Source: Hydractinia symbiolongicarpus
Lineage: Eukaryota > Cnidaria > Hydrozoa > Anthoathecata > Hydractiniidae
DNA length: 64,000 bases
Assembly (NCBI RefSeq): GCF_029227915.1
Contig: NC_079885.1
Span: 22,383,001-22,447,000, forward strand
Direction: 5' to 3'
Under the pieces are notes generated by a model. The model made no database searches and had not been told where the DNA came from. It saw only the letters and a program-made list of their open reading frames with translations. Below, one piece after another: positions 46,201 through 57,852 of this stretch. The stretch's first letter is position 1; each line of letters opens with the position of its first letter. Both the position numbers and the translations under genes were made by a program.

Positions 46201-49200
46201 CATATGCTGTGTTTGTTGTTATATCCAAAGCTTTTAAAATAGACAGTTTTAACGAAGATGCCATGTGATCAGTCTTTAGCAACTCAATCAATCTTTCTTG
46301 CACCTTTTCTTCTATAAGGAACCTAAACAATCAACCAACAATTCTCATAAAGACACCAATAATCATCATTACCACAAACTTTATAACTTTATAACTAGCT
46401 TTATGTCAGAGCTTTAAAAATTTTGTTACAGGTAGACAGAGTATATACCTTAAAAAAATATAAAGAAAAAATGCACAAGTATAATTTGATCATTTGGTAA
46501 GTGTTGAATCAGAGTATGATACAAGGCAAATTTTAGGTGCATTCTTTTATGTGCACATTATTACTGTTTAGATACACAGTAGTGCGCTGCTTACAAGTGT
46601 TCACTGTAACTAACTTCACTATTTGCGCTGACATTGTATTTTTTATTCAAACTACTCAGTAGTCCATAGAAAAATCTGTTTTGTGCATCTTAGTCGTACC
46701 ATCACATAGTAATATTAAAGAGATAAATATTCTTTCATTGGATTAAATCATTTTAGGCAGGCTTTAAATTTCAGCCAGGAAAAGTGTATAAAATACAGTT
46801 AGCCTTACGTAAGGCTTACAGTCCAATTTCAAAGTATATGCCGTCACTTTTAATTGGGACTTTGTGGGGTATTACATTCTCATGACAAGAGATTTACCCG
46901 ACTTAATAATGCAATACCACCACAATTGAAATTTCGAAAAGTAATGAGATTAATGTAGAAGTGTTTATTTTTGTTGTACATATATTAACATGTATGTTGA
47001 TCACCAGATGGTTACCAAGAGGTTGCTAAGGACATATATGTGTATTATGGATAAAATACAGACCATTTCGATCAAGCAGGAATGATGTCATATTGTTTTC
47101 TTTTTACCTTGAACATCTTTTAATGCAATATTGTATATAATGTTTAATGACAATATTTCAATATTTCTGGAAAAACAGATTTTTTATATCATCGTTAAAA
47201 TACCAACTTTTTTGCAGATATGATATTATTTTTGATCCCAATGACATCTTTAAATATCTTTTTTTATACTAAATCAATTTTTTGGTAGACAGTTTACCAA
47301 GAATCAGGGTTGTAGCATAAATAAAACGTGATGTCAATACTGATCCCTGTGATTTCATCAAATTAATTTACCTAGAATGACAGTTTCATCACTGAAGTGT
47401 AAGTAGTTTGGGGTTTATGGCCTGTAAGCACTTTATGCCTCCACCCATTAGCATTACACAGGCCAAAAAAGCCTAATAGGTTAAACATTATGAACATTAT
47501 ATACTCTTCCCAACCGATATTACAATGAAATGCAGCAATAGCAAGGTAATATCCAATTACATCTTAATGATTTATGTCAAACTGTGCTAGTATTTGACCT
47601 TTGTACCATCACATTTGGACAATGTTGTAAAAAAACACAGCGATGTCAGAAATATTTCCATAACTTAGATCAAATAATAAGGGAAATTTTCATTTATCAT
47701 TGACTCACAAGCAGATGCTAAAGTATGTTACAGAAGTCAGATGAAACACTCACACATGTGGCATATATTAGGCTGCTATACAGTCTGCATTGTTTGTTGA
47801 GATATATCGACACCTACTCACCTCTGATATTCATCACAAGCATTCGCAAGAAGACAAGTCAACTTTAAACCAGCTTTCAAAAAACGAATATTGACACCTA
47901 AAGGTAGTCCACAAGCTTTATCCATATTTAACCCAAAGATAGCCCATTCTGTTATTATGGAAAGGAAATGCTTTTCTTTAGCTTTCTGAGAGGCTTGGGA
48001 TCGCAAATATGCCTGAAAAATTAACAAAATGCTGTCAAAAACAATATGAGTAATATAAAGTAATATAGTATAATATATTTGTTATGCATTGTTTTGATTA
48101 TCTTAATAAAAAGTCAATGATTAATTATACACTTTTTGGTTTAGTTTCATTGCAAGATCTGGGACTACAGACATAATATTTTCTCACACACATTTACAGG
48201 AAAAGCATTTAGGAAAAAGAACATCCACATTACATTTGTAGTTTGAAGAAAGCATTTGGCACCACACGTGGTAGTATTTTTAGCTATGAGAAGTTGTGGG
48301 TTTAGGTGGGATTAAAAGTTTAAGAGGGCAAGACAGTACAAGACAGTTATTAATTCCATATTTTGTTAACCTTGCAAGCATTTTGTTCGCAGAATAAGTA
48401 GTGGTGTTTTAGAAAAAGTAGGAGCTGTCCCTCAGTTTGTATGCAACATTGTAAAAAAGACATTATGGGAAATGTATTATCCTCAGCATTACTACAATAG
48501 TGGTAGCTTGCTAGAGATAGATAAAAAGTTGTGTACCTTGGAAGGAAATATTAAGAGCAGTGTTGTTAGTAGGATATGTACTATTTGAAAAAAATTAGTG
48601 AGCAGGGCTAAGAAGAAGGGTAGATGGGGTGATCATTGGGTGAGAAATACTATAAAACACTCTATTGGATGTGTAGTTTGAAAGTAAATGAGGAAGACCT
48701 AATTAATCTGAAAGCAGGCAGAAATGATTAGAACAGATTATGCGTACAGACCAAAAAGAAACATCTAAATTAAAAATGGTCCGTACAGTAAGGACAAGTT
48801 CTTGCAATGAACAACAATATTCATGATACAAATATCTTAATTTACCAGGAGTTGATAAATGCCATTTTAAACATTGATATATAGAGTATGGGCGCACTAA
48901 TTTGGGCATGGCCAAATCGAATAAATAATGTTAACATTATGAAATCTTACACAAATATTATACAGAACAAATTTTTAATATGATTTATAGAAATAAAAAC
49001 AAAAAGAAAGAAAAACTGCCAACACCTTGATTGGGAGGCCTAAACAAAATGAGTGACTAAAAGTTTTATCAAAGGTGAAAAAAAATTTGGGTTAACAAGA
49101 AATTTAGATTGTTCCTACATTGCTAATTGCTTCTATCATATTGAGCATGATCTTTTAACCTCGTCCCTGTGAGTTCAAAATTATTATAATTTTCTGTATC

Positions 49201-52200
49201 AACCCTGGTTTACTTAAATAATAACAAAGACACTCAAGCATACCATTGCTTTTGACAATATAGAGGGAAGTTCTTCCAACATGGTCACCCATTTTGTATC
49301 TCGCTCTGCCTCACTATCTGAAACAATGTAAACTTGCAGCTGTTTGACCTCTGAAGGTTCCTTCAAGTCTATTGTGTTCTTGTATTGCTTGACCAGTTTT
49401 TCAAATTCTGTCTCTGTTATTGGAGAAATAGACTAAAAAAACCATCATAAAATATTTTATTATTAGTAAGCTACTGAGATGTCTTTGTCATGTCTCATTA
49501 AGAGCGCTTCCACAAATAATAATTTTCAAAGGTATTTTTTTTTTTTTTTTACATTTAGTGACATTAAGAGATGATCAAAATGGTTTGCAAAAGATTTCTG
49601 GGTTATTTACACTGAAATTCGCTAGGGAAAATAATACATTAAAGATTTGTTTTTCTAACAGTGCAGTAAATAACATATTTTTAAAAAATAAAAGAAAAGT
49701 TTTCCACACACAGAAGGTAAAATAATCAATCAGAAAAAAAAGGTTATTAGACTGTTATCTAAAATATCTAAAGGAGAACTAAGATTGATAACAAGTTGTG
49801 TTTAAAATGTTTATTATAGTGTGAATATGAACTGTGTAAATTTTTTTATATTTTTGTGCTTTGGTTCTCGGGATATATAAGGTCAAAGTAGTACTATGGT
49901 TGCCACCAAAACAGTGTCAATGAGGCCTGTCTGTTTGGTAAATTACTAACTTGTGTGACGTAATTTCGCAGGGATGTAAACAAACGCATTGTGGATGAAC
50001 TAAGTGAGAGAATGCCAAACAGGAAAAACTGTGTCTCCTGTGATTCATGTTTTAAAATAAATCTCGTTCACAGAATAAAATAATGTTTCACTGTCATAAT
50101 GAAGAAGTGACTGAATCTTCATCCATCGTCTTACAAATCCTGTCGAGCTATGTACACCGTGTGACGTCACAAATCAACAAATTGTGTACGAATCAAGTTG
50201 GCTTTTGTTCAATAATGACGGCGACTATTGATGCAATTATCGAAATTAAAGGATAAAATTTGGACACAAAAAAATAAAATAAAATAATTTTTTTTATGCC
50301 ATGTTTTCATGAAGGTATAGATATATGTAGATTTTTTAGTAAGTTCTCCTTTAAAAAGTGCAAGTTTCAGAAATTTGTTATATTTGTGTAGAGCTTGAAG
50401 CACTGATCAAAATAAAATACAGAATTATTAGTATTACGGCTTGAAAAGTTTTTTAACAACATCAACAATGAAATGGTTGACGCAGCGTCCGGGAACTGGC
50501 CCAATTTTAGTCTAACCTGGTCCCTAGTTACCTGCATGGTGAGAAGGTCACCACTTATTCACAAGTTTTTTTACTTAAATAAGTTATAAATAATGTATTA
50601 ATGTTAGTCAGGCTTAATCATGCAATTTAGTAATGCTAAAATGGTTTATTTGACGATTAGCAAATGAGATGAGTTTTTTCATCATAAACCATCCTCTTTG
50701 TAAGTGTTGCACAGAATCCTGCCATAATATAAGATGAAGTAATGCATGGCAAAAAAATGAGTGAGGCACAACAAAAAATTAACTTTTACAAAGCATTCCA
50801 GTAAAAAAAGCATAACAGCTATATATACTTTACGTTTGACTTTGATTGATATCTTAAGCAGAATTTTTACCAGAAAAATGATGTTTGTGTAAAATATGGG
50901 TATAATTGTACAATGTATAAACAAGTATTCTGATTGGTTCTTCTTAAATTTAATATGCAAATAATAAAAGAAAGTTTTTTGTTTTTGTATGTGAAATGGA
51001 CTCAGAGTATGCAGATTTTGCTTGTTTTCCTATCTGCACTTGCTCCTTGATACAGTTCATGTACAGTACGAAGATAAATATGATAAGTTATTATGATAAA
51101 TCGAGCTTTAAAGTAACATCTCATAAAGCCCCCTGGGCATACCTCTAATGGTGATAATGAACATTGATAAGGGTTGAAGCTCAATGAAACAGATGCCCAA
51201 GTATCATCTGCATCAAAATCGTTCTGCAAATTATGCTCATCAAAATCAAAATCTTCCAACATTAAGTCCTCATCACTCTCAATGTCTTCATATCCAATCT
51301 AGATGGAAATAGTTTCCGTGAGTTTTTATTGCCTGAATGTGTTTCGAAAAACGTAGGGAAAACCATTCATTATCCAATACCGTAATAGATTTAATTATTA
51401 TTTTGCATAGAATGCTTGTTATTTTATAGCATTACCTGCTCAGTCTTTTTTTGCTTGTGTGAATTGTTATCATCTTGGGAATTGTCAAAAAAATCCGACT
51501 CTGGACTAAGTGGCTCAAATAATTCCTCTTTGTTGCCTTGGTTTTTACCCTAATACAAAAACAATGTGAAGACATAATATTAAATATATATACACAAAAA
51601 TCTGCCTTATATAAAGGAGATAATCTTCCCTTACACTCTCCCTTTCTGGTACCCCTTTCTCATTCTTTTGTCTCTGTTCTTCATATTGATCCTTATCTCG
51701 ATCACGATGGTATGGTTCTTCATTACGCCGATTATAGTAATTTCTTATCTCATTTCTACTATCACCGTCAAACCGATCACGATTATCTCTCATTCTTCTT
51801 CTGTCTCTCTCCTCATAATCATTTTGCCAACGCTCCGGTGTGCGTCGATATTCATGAAAAGAGTCATGTTCTCTTCTTTTTGAATTTTCCTGTGGGCTTT
51901 CACTTAGTGGGTAACCAACACAATCTATGTGAGGTGGAATAGCATTCGGCTGAGCTTGACCATCCATACCTGGTGTTGGTAAAAATACTGGTTGCATACC
52001 AGGCATCGCAGTTAATGTTGAACCAGCCATTACTTGTTGTATACCTTTTGAAAAACAATCATTACATTTGCTAATATTTTAAAAATTACAGAAATAAAGT
52101 TCAAGCACTTGCTATTGGCAGTAAGAATGCATCAATGATAAAAACTGCATTTCAAAATGTGACTCTATTCTCTCGTTACAGTTTTGCGTATATTAAAAAA

Positions 52201-55200
52201 TTGAAAGTTGTAACAAAAAGTCTCTTAAAAAGTAAAGAATATAATGGAAGCATTTAATTAAAGCATTTTGGGGTATTACTTGCAGCCATATGATGAGCAT
52301 CCATTGATCTTGCAGCATCCATGGGTGGAGGAGGAGGTACTTGATTAACATCAGGTTGAAAGTTAGTGAAGTTACCATACAAACAAACTGTCAGGTTGCG
52401 ATACCACCCCCGAACCAAAACAACATTTGTAGCTACCTGCAAAATTGAAAAAGGGGGCTAACATACCTAGTTATAATTTTATGATATTTAATAGAATTTT
52501 TTTGCTATTGTGATTATGGGGTCAATTTTAATACTTTGTTTACCACAAGATAGCTTATATCTAATAGTCATTTCTTAGGTCTGCTTTATTAAAAAAAATA
52601 TATGAAAAAGTAAGTAGGCAAAAAAATCCTATTTGTAATACCACTTAGCTCCTGTCAAATAAACACCTTACCCCTTGTGGACTTTTCAGCCCCCTTCATG
52701 CGTCCAGTATTTTTAGAAACTACTAAAATTTAAATAAACCCTGGGGTTAAATAAATATAAGAACCGAATTTTTGTTAGATCACTATGAAAAATGCTTTTG
52801 ATGCTTGAGAAATCAAGCCAATATTCTCAAATGGAAGTTATCCTGAATTCCCCATTATTTATTAAACTCAAATCGCTAAAAAAACACATCAAGAATTAAT
52901 ATTTTATAAAAACAATGGAAGTATTTGTGTTGTTGATGTTTTCCTTTATTTTTGGAGTGTTATCAATACAGCCTGGAAAGGGTTAAAATGACTTGTGGTA
53001 TTTGATCAATGCTATATTTTAGTGGTATCTAGTGAAGTGTTTGTTTTTTTAGAGTAAAAAAATGGCTTCAATAAATAAAAGTTTACAATACTGAGATCTG
53101 TCTGGGGCATATGTATGTTTTAATTCGAAAAGGACTGCTAACAACTGTAATATGTAATATGCAATACTGTAACTGTTGTTAATAAAAAAAATGAAAATAA
53201 TTTTGCATTCTTTTTAAACATATATAATGCCGTCTTTAAACCGTTTCAATGAACTGATCACTAAGACCATGTTGTCAATAGAGATCAAATTTTGTACCAA
53301 ATGGGGTTTCTGCCCACACAAATGCTTATTTTTTAATATAATTTATTTATTTATTATTTATTTATTTATTAGTTAATATTTCGCAGGATGGCCTAACCAG
53401 TTACAAAATAGTACTGTTATCTAATAGGGTCCTGTTCATATTGCAAAATCAATATACTATTTTCCTATTAAAAACAGGCCTGGCCATTAAATAAAGATAG
53501 TACGAACACATAACATGGATAACAATTATATTGAATCGAACCTTTGAAGTGATAATAAGTTGGATGCTTTTCCCTTCTTCATAGTCCAACCTAAAAAATA
53601 TAAAAGAAATTACATAACATAAACACTTGATTTTATTTTACCTCAGTAACATCAGTAACAACACTCATAATTTTGTTGTTTAACTAGAATAAACTTTTTT
53701 TTTCTTCAGAAATACACACCCGTTTTAAATCCTAAGATCATATCAAAAAGTTTGCTTTTCACTATACAAACTTTATAAACTATTCTGTTTATTAAATAAA
53801 TTCAACTTATGAATGTTATTTGTTTGAAATTCATGGTTTTGTGAAGAATCTGGGACAGCTAAGCTTTGTATGGTTGCCTACAGACTTTACAAGGGCCCAA
53901 TTAGATTATCATTAAATTTTGTATAAAAGACAAGTGATACTTATAAATAGATACAAAGTCATTAATACAAATTATGTGTGAACATTTTGAGACAACCTTA
54001 TGGTTCTACAATCTAAACAGGGTCTGCAAACTGCATCTGTTTGACAATATTGCATACTGTGAGACCTTTAGTTTTTGGCACCACAACAAGTTAAAAGTGA
54101 ATTATCGAAAAAGACATGGTGTGTCCTTAGTGATAAACAAGTTGTTGTCAGGCAAACAATCTATAACATGACTTACACTCCAAGGCGTTGAAATACGGTT
54201 GCATCTGGCTTCGACAAGTTCTTGCTGAATATTTCCAATTTGAAGGAGGATGGATTTGTTTCTCTAATATAAAACATGAACAAGAAGTTACAGTTGTGCT
54301 TGTTTAGTCTTCAAGGTGGGTAAATTTTTAGTGATTCTTTGTCTACCCTAAAAATGTATGGCTATAAGGAAATTCTACGTGAAAGAAGTTTCATGTGTTT
54401 ATTAGTAGTATATACAAGAATAAAAGTTTTGGTGATTGTGCACCATCAAATGAAATATTCACTAAACAATTAAAAAGCTTTTTTTATCAAATTGGTCTAG
54501 TAAAAAGTTTAAATGTTGCGGTATTCTATTATAAAACTGTCAAAAAGCTCACTGTATATAACATATTCCTTTATTAATGGCCTACAGTGTTCGTAGACCA
54601 CAGATGCGAAAAGGTTTTCTTCTCTATAGTGAGCAAATTTTTGCAAACTGACTTTATATGTTTAATATGACTCCTGCATACTACATGCTGTAAATTAAAT
54701 TAAAGTTGAAACTATTTATAACAAACCCTAGGCGATTTCGGATTTCTGGATGAACTTTACAGCCATGTGGTATAACACGTATTTCAGAAACAACAATTGG
54801 TAGGGTGAAACCAATCATATCAAGATGCATGTCCTAAAATTCAAAGGTGAAACAATTTAAAGCTTTGCGATTCCCCATATAAGGAAAAGAAAGTTGCCAA
54901 TATGCTTTAGCACTAAAAATCTATATATATATATAATATATTAGGTAAATATAAAGAAGAAAAAAAATAGCAATGAAAAAAAACAGTGTTCCTTCTAAAT
55001 GACTTTTTGGTATATTGTGGAATCCAATAAAAAAACAAAAATCACCAAATAGTTTAAATTTCCAAAAACTAATGTTGGCCTCAGTAAAGAGTTGGACTTT
55101 TATAGTTCTGAAGTATTTTATTGGCTTTTTATTGTTTCATTACAGGCTTTACTGTCCAAGAGTTGACACATAAGCATACAGATAAATTTTTTTAGAACAT

Positions 55201-55461
55201 TTAAAGGCATTCTAGTCTATATATTACTTTTCTTTTTCTAAGAAATAAAAACCTGTGAATTCAAGAACCATGTGCCTATTTCATAGATTATTAATTAATA
55301 TTAAACAGAATAAAAACATTTAACATTGATTTGTTATAATTTGGTTGACAGATCTAACTTTGGAATTATACATCCTAAAACAAAGAAAAACGTATAAGTC
55401 TTACTTCACCAGCCTCATGTTTAAAAGTATCACAAAACAGCAGACTGTGCTTCTCATCCAT
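28265..55461 (-). CDS. VIRMA: VIRMA (virilizer/KIAA1429) homologue, m6A methyltransferase complex scaffold, 35 exons
   Basis: VIRMA is the large scaffold of the nuclear m6A writer complex. With WTAP, HAKAI and ZC3H13 it guides METTL3-METTL14 to mRNA. Thirty-five exons with GT-AG borders and matching phases join to 5,715 nt, 1,904 aa, near the human length of about 1,800. The N-terminus MDEKHSLLFCDTFKHEAGE matches the family start (LLFxDTFKH). Internal anchors are RGWYxxLT, FEPLSPES, KWVTMLEELPS, SSLKLSILKALD, VRVVASxxALLQK, QQKDLQWRLAVIQMFSA, FITGLVLMSELLP and LxDHDYG. The C-terminus carries RQNTSRPPSMHVDDF, RGG repeats and a final RTFTR. The start is the first ATG of exon 1. The gene fills 27 kb because introns hold repeats. 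Exon coordinates are given in the three block entries. No frameshift or stop was found, so it appears functional. Confidence 0.96.
28990..29050. repeat. 18-bp tandem repeat GTCCGTTAATTAGATAGG with inverted partner
   Basis: Two copies of GTCCGTTAATTAGATAGG lie in tandem (about 29010-29045), and an inverted partner ACCTTTAATTAACGGAC precedes them at about 28971-28987. Together they look like the two ends of a small inverted-repeat element in a VIRMA intron. Confidence 0.6.
29214..29328 (-). repeat. Helitron-like 5' end fragment in VIRMA intron
   Basis: The plus-strand end AAACAGACAGACAAGATTACGGTAGGTATTATTAATATAGAG corresponds to the minus-strand TCTATATTAATAATACC start of the Helitron copies near 10.5 kb, with the GTCTGTCTGT motif in the same place. 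The hairpin end is missing or beyond recognition. Confidence 0.45.
32018..32375. repeat. 114-bp tandem repeat (about three copies) in VIRMA intron
   Basis: The unit starting GTTACGACTTAATCGATAAA begins at 32023, 32137 and 32251, an exact 114-bp period with only a few substitutions between copies. Flanking sequence has shorter TTACGA-containing degenerate repeats. Because 114 is divisible by three a plus-strand frame stays open (194 codons), but it is antisense to VIRMA, inside the intron between exons 26 and 27, and has no domain. Confidence 0.9.
40052..40187. repeat. 67-bp tandem repeat of CACCCACCCT / AATAA type
   Basis: Two units with period 67 (CCCACCCTAG at 40054 and 40121), each made of AATAAACACCCACCCTCAAA-like sub-repeats. 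Similar AATAA(A/G)CGCC(C/T) strings occur near 19414-19510, 35280-35375, 35655-35680 and 52660-52760, suggesting a dispersed family. Located in the intron between VIRMA exons 17 and 18. Confidence 0.75.
42421..42464 (-). promoter_or_regulatory. VIRMA: tandemly duplicated splice donor of VIRMA exon 15
   Basis: A 25-bp tandem duplication places AAACTACACATACCTTCTT at 42421-42439 and again at 42446-42464. On the minus strand this gives two identical donor contexts (GAAG|GTATGTGTAG), with GT at 42458-42457 and 42433-42432. The proximal one keeps the VIRMA reading frame. Use of the distal one would add 25 nt, shift the frame and meet an early stop. Confidence 0.75.
45110..45250 (-). repeat. tRNA-like repeat interrupted by VIRMA exon 12 sequence
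   Basis: On the minus strand GCGGGAATGGTGTAGT is followed by a 44-bp segment matching VIRMA exon 12, then AGTGGTAGCGCTGTCGACTTGTG and GTTGCATGTTCAAGTC. The latter two look like the A-box and B-box of a tRNA-type promoter. The exon-derived segment (45187-45230) differs from the exon (45456-45499) at three positions. Confidence 0.65.
49244..55461 (-). other. VIRMA: VIRMA exons 1-9 (N-terminal domain, proline/charged and acidic regions)
   Basis: Exons: 55461-55405, 54833-54727, 54263-54177, 53590-53542, 52436-52280, 52044-51635, 51549-51436, 51298-51143 and 49432-49244. Exons 1-5 encode the conserved N-terminal domain ending in a PPPPP tract. Exon 6 (410 nt) is low-complexity, rich in Arg, Asp and Glu (RRTPERWQNDYEERDRRRM and similar). 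Exons 7-8 carry FEPLSPES and an acidic stretch, corresponding to the acidic region of vertebrate VIRMA. Exon 9 begins the helical part (TKWVTMLEELPSILSKA). The acceptor of exon 6 (TTCAAAAG at 52050-52045) is weaker than the others. Confidence 0.9.
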
Positions 55462-55585
55462 CGTTTACTGTATTTTATATGCTAAAAACAAAGATGGAAA
55501 TGTTACAGAAATGTGACTACTTTGATAAGTATTCCCAATTCTTTGCAATGAACAGAACAGGAAATCAAATTTCTCATAATAACTT

Positions 55586-55946
55586 AGCCTCTGATCGTAA
55601 GTATTCAAATGAAATTCGGCTTCCGTAAATTTCCTCTTTCGATTTCGTAAACAAATGTCAACGGATGCGAAGTGCCAAGTGGTCCAGTAGACACATTTAG
55701 TTCCTCTAGTGTTAATTCCTTTTATTAATTATTCGGTTTAAGAATAATGCAACAAGAAAGCGACGATCCCATGCTCCCACAGCACAGCAAAAATGGCGAC
55801 CATGACTTCACCTTACAGGACCCCGAACACCCTGTTCCTATCCTCATGGACTGCATCATTATTCACTATTTTGGCCTTCACAATGGGTCTTTGAAGCAGG
55901 AAATTTACGGAAGCCGAATCTCACTTGAATACTTAGATCAGAGCTA
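55586..55946. mobile_element. inverted-repeat element (about 49-bp arms) at the VIRMA 5' end
   Basis: The left arm (55586 onward, TAGCCTCTGATCGTAAGTAT and so on to AAATTTCC) and the right arm (GGAAATTTACGGAAGCCGAA to GATCAGAGCTA near 55946) are reverse complements over about 49 bp with few differences. The interior carries a plus-strand 66-codon frame (MQQESDDPMLPQHSKNGDHD start) that runs into the right arm; it has no recognised domain. Element size is 361 bp. It begins about 125 bp upstream of the VIRMA ATG, so it may contribute promoter sequence. Confidence 0.7.
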
Positions 55947-57182
55947 AATTATTATTTTAATTAAACTTCATTTCATTTGTCTAATTTCATTCGTCTAATA
56001 ATGAGATTTTTAAGTTAAACCATGTGAATATGATTTTTGTGTACAAGCTTGTGCTGACAACTACTTCTTGATATAATTGTGCACCTAAAATTCATTGTAT
56101 GTACAATCACACACAAAAAAGCACAAGTTATCACATTGAAAATCCATCTAGGGCATAGTTAAGCTGCCTACCCTCTAAATAAGAAGCAATACATGAAGCA
56201 TTAGCATTAGCGCTTAATCAATTTACAAATATTTTGAACACCAACTGTACATCATTAAAAACCACTTAGCAGGACATGGGTCATCCTGGACATACCTTGG
56301 ACAGAATCCAAACAGCAAGCGTAACAGTCTTGCATGAACTGCTGCAGTAAAAACAAACTGCAGTGTACTGCAGTCTACAGGGGAAAGAATTTAGATAGGT
56401 TAAGGCATTGTTGTCAGCATTTTCTGCAATACTGTAGTTTTTATTTAGTTTAGTCATCAAGTTGTTATTTATGGCATATACTGAAAGAACGATATCTCAT
56501 TAAGCTGAATGTTTGTGGATTAACAGAGTGCCCTTATTAACTTACTGTTGATGCTTGGGTTAATGATCTAACCATTTAGATAAACTTCTTTGTTTACATT
56601 TTTAGTGGTAAGCTCTTTTGGTTCTGGTACCTGCGTGGCAGCAGGAAAAATGAGGCGCTAGGTGAAGCAAATTTATTTTTATTCAATTTTATCACCCAAA
56701 GGCATTGTTAGAGCTATGATGAATTCAAATAAATCAGGAGGCATCACTAGCTACACACGATAATAATTCAAAACCTCAAACGATGTTTCTGTGAAAAGAA
56801 ATCCACAGGTAAAGGCCTCTCTCTTCCCCGAATTGCAGCATCTTTTTTCCTGCCACACAAATGCCAGAGCTCAAAAGTAAACAAATAACGCCACGCTGCA
56901 ATTCATCTACATTATGACCTAAGGAAAAGAGAATTGTTCTATCTCTACCTATAGATGCAAAGTCAAAATATTACATGAATCATCTAGATAGCTAAATAAC
57001 ATTCAATGAGTTCTGGAAAAACGTAATAAATTTCCTAGCTAGTTAGCTACCTATAGCTGACAATCATAGAAACTGCTAAAAACTAAAAAATGCAGCATCC
57101 CATCATGCTGGATCCTCCGAGCAAACAGCAACGCACCTAAACTAGGCCTAGGTTAAACTAAATAAACTAAATCAGACATCTT

Positions 57183-57464
57183 TTGAAATTTCTAATGTTT
57201 ACAGGTTACATTAGAACTACAATCTTTTATGTTAGACCAATCATCGCATCGTTCTGTACCAAGTGTCCACGCGCTACTGCAGATACCATTTTTGAGTGCG
57301 ACAAAGGCAACAGCCAGCGCAGCATGTTTGCCAAATCCGCGAGGTTTAACAACACAAGTTTGTCGTCTTTACCCCGGGAGCCGTTATTACGGAAAGTTCA
57401 TCGTCCAATATTTGCGTTCGTCGTAAAGTTAAATACCGCGATCTTATTTTTTCTCGTCTACTAA
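57183..57464. other. unidentified patch open on both strands
   Basis: The plus strand has a 93-codon frame and an overlapping 65-codon frame. The minus strand across about 57395-57238 is also open (a run including LLNLADLANMLRWLLPLSHS in one frame). The patch is richer in GC than its surroundings. No domain is recognised and no splice structure was found. It may be a transposon relic or an unrecognised exon. Confidence 0.3.
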
Positions 57465-57779
57465 ATTTGCGAACTTTGGTCAATTTTTCTTTAGTTTTTC
57501 ATGCTATTGTTGCGAAACGCTTTGGATTCTTGCGTAGCTGATTTGTAAGTATAAAAGCGCTCAAATAATTGAAATTTGTTATTCAACTTGTGATACAATA
57601 AATCCTGGAAATACTTTTTATCTCTTTTCATCTTAGATCTAGTTCATACTTTTTTGGTCGAATTTACGGAAAGAAACTTTTGCGGTTGACCACCAAATTT
57701 AGCGTATTTTATGGAAGGAACTTTATGGCGGAAATAATGGAGGTTAAATTAAAACCTAGTGTTATTTATATGAACAGGC

Positions 57780-57852
57780 TGTGTTTTAGCTTAGTGGTAA
57801 TAACTCTCGTATTTTTTGCGGAAGATTGGAGTTCGATTTTACTTGACGGCGA
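57780..57852 (+). repeat. tRNA-derived SINE-like unit
   Basis: TTTTAGCTTAGTGGTAATAA (A-box-like) followed by ACTCTCGTA and then GGAGTTCGATTTT (B-box-like). It shares its layout and wording with the minus-strand unit at 329-400, supporting a common SINE family. Confidence 0.55.

Larger units (their letters stand above)
32830..48012 (-). other. VIRMA: VIRMA exons 10-25 (helical armadillo-like core)
   Basis: Exons: 48012-47822, 46322-46169, 45510-45353, 44054-43868, 43533-43326, 42686-42459, 41384-41304, 40802-40590, 39850-39644, 38871-38473, 37253-37090, 36160-35988, 35170-34635, 34166-33805, 33216-33111 and 32923-32830. They encode the long alpha-helical repeat region that scaffolds the writer complex in known structures. 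Exon 22 (536 nt) is the longest and includes SLTDHDYGMQVLKKNLE, aligned with the vertebrate LAEHDYG segment. Exon 23 contains a Glu/Lys-rich linker (KPEEDDVKMEEEEQENKD). Exon 15 has a duplicated donor site. Phases are consistent throughout, so no exon appears to be missing. Confidence 0.9.

Noticed and set aside
51538-51942. Plus-strand 134-codon frame
   Set aside because: Shadow of VIRMA exon 6; the Arg/Asp/Glu codons read as His/Tyr/Ser-rich on the opposite strand.
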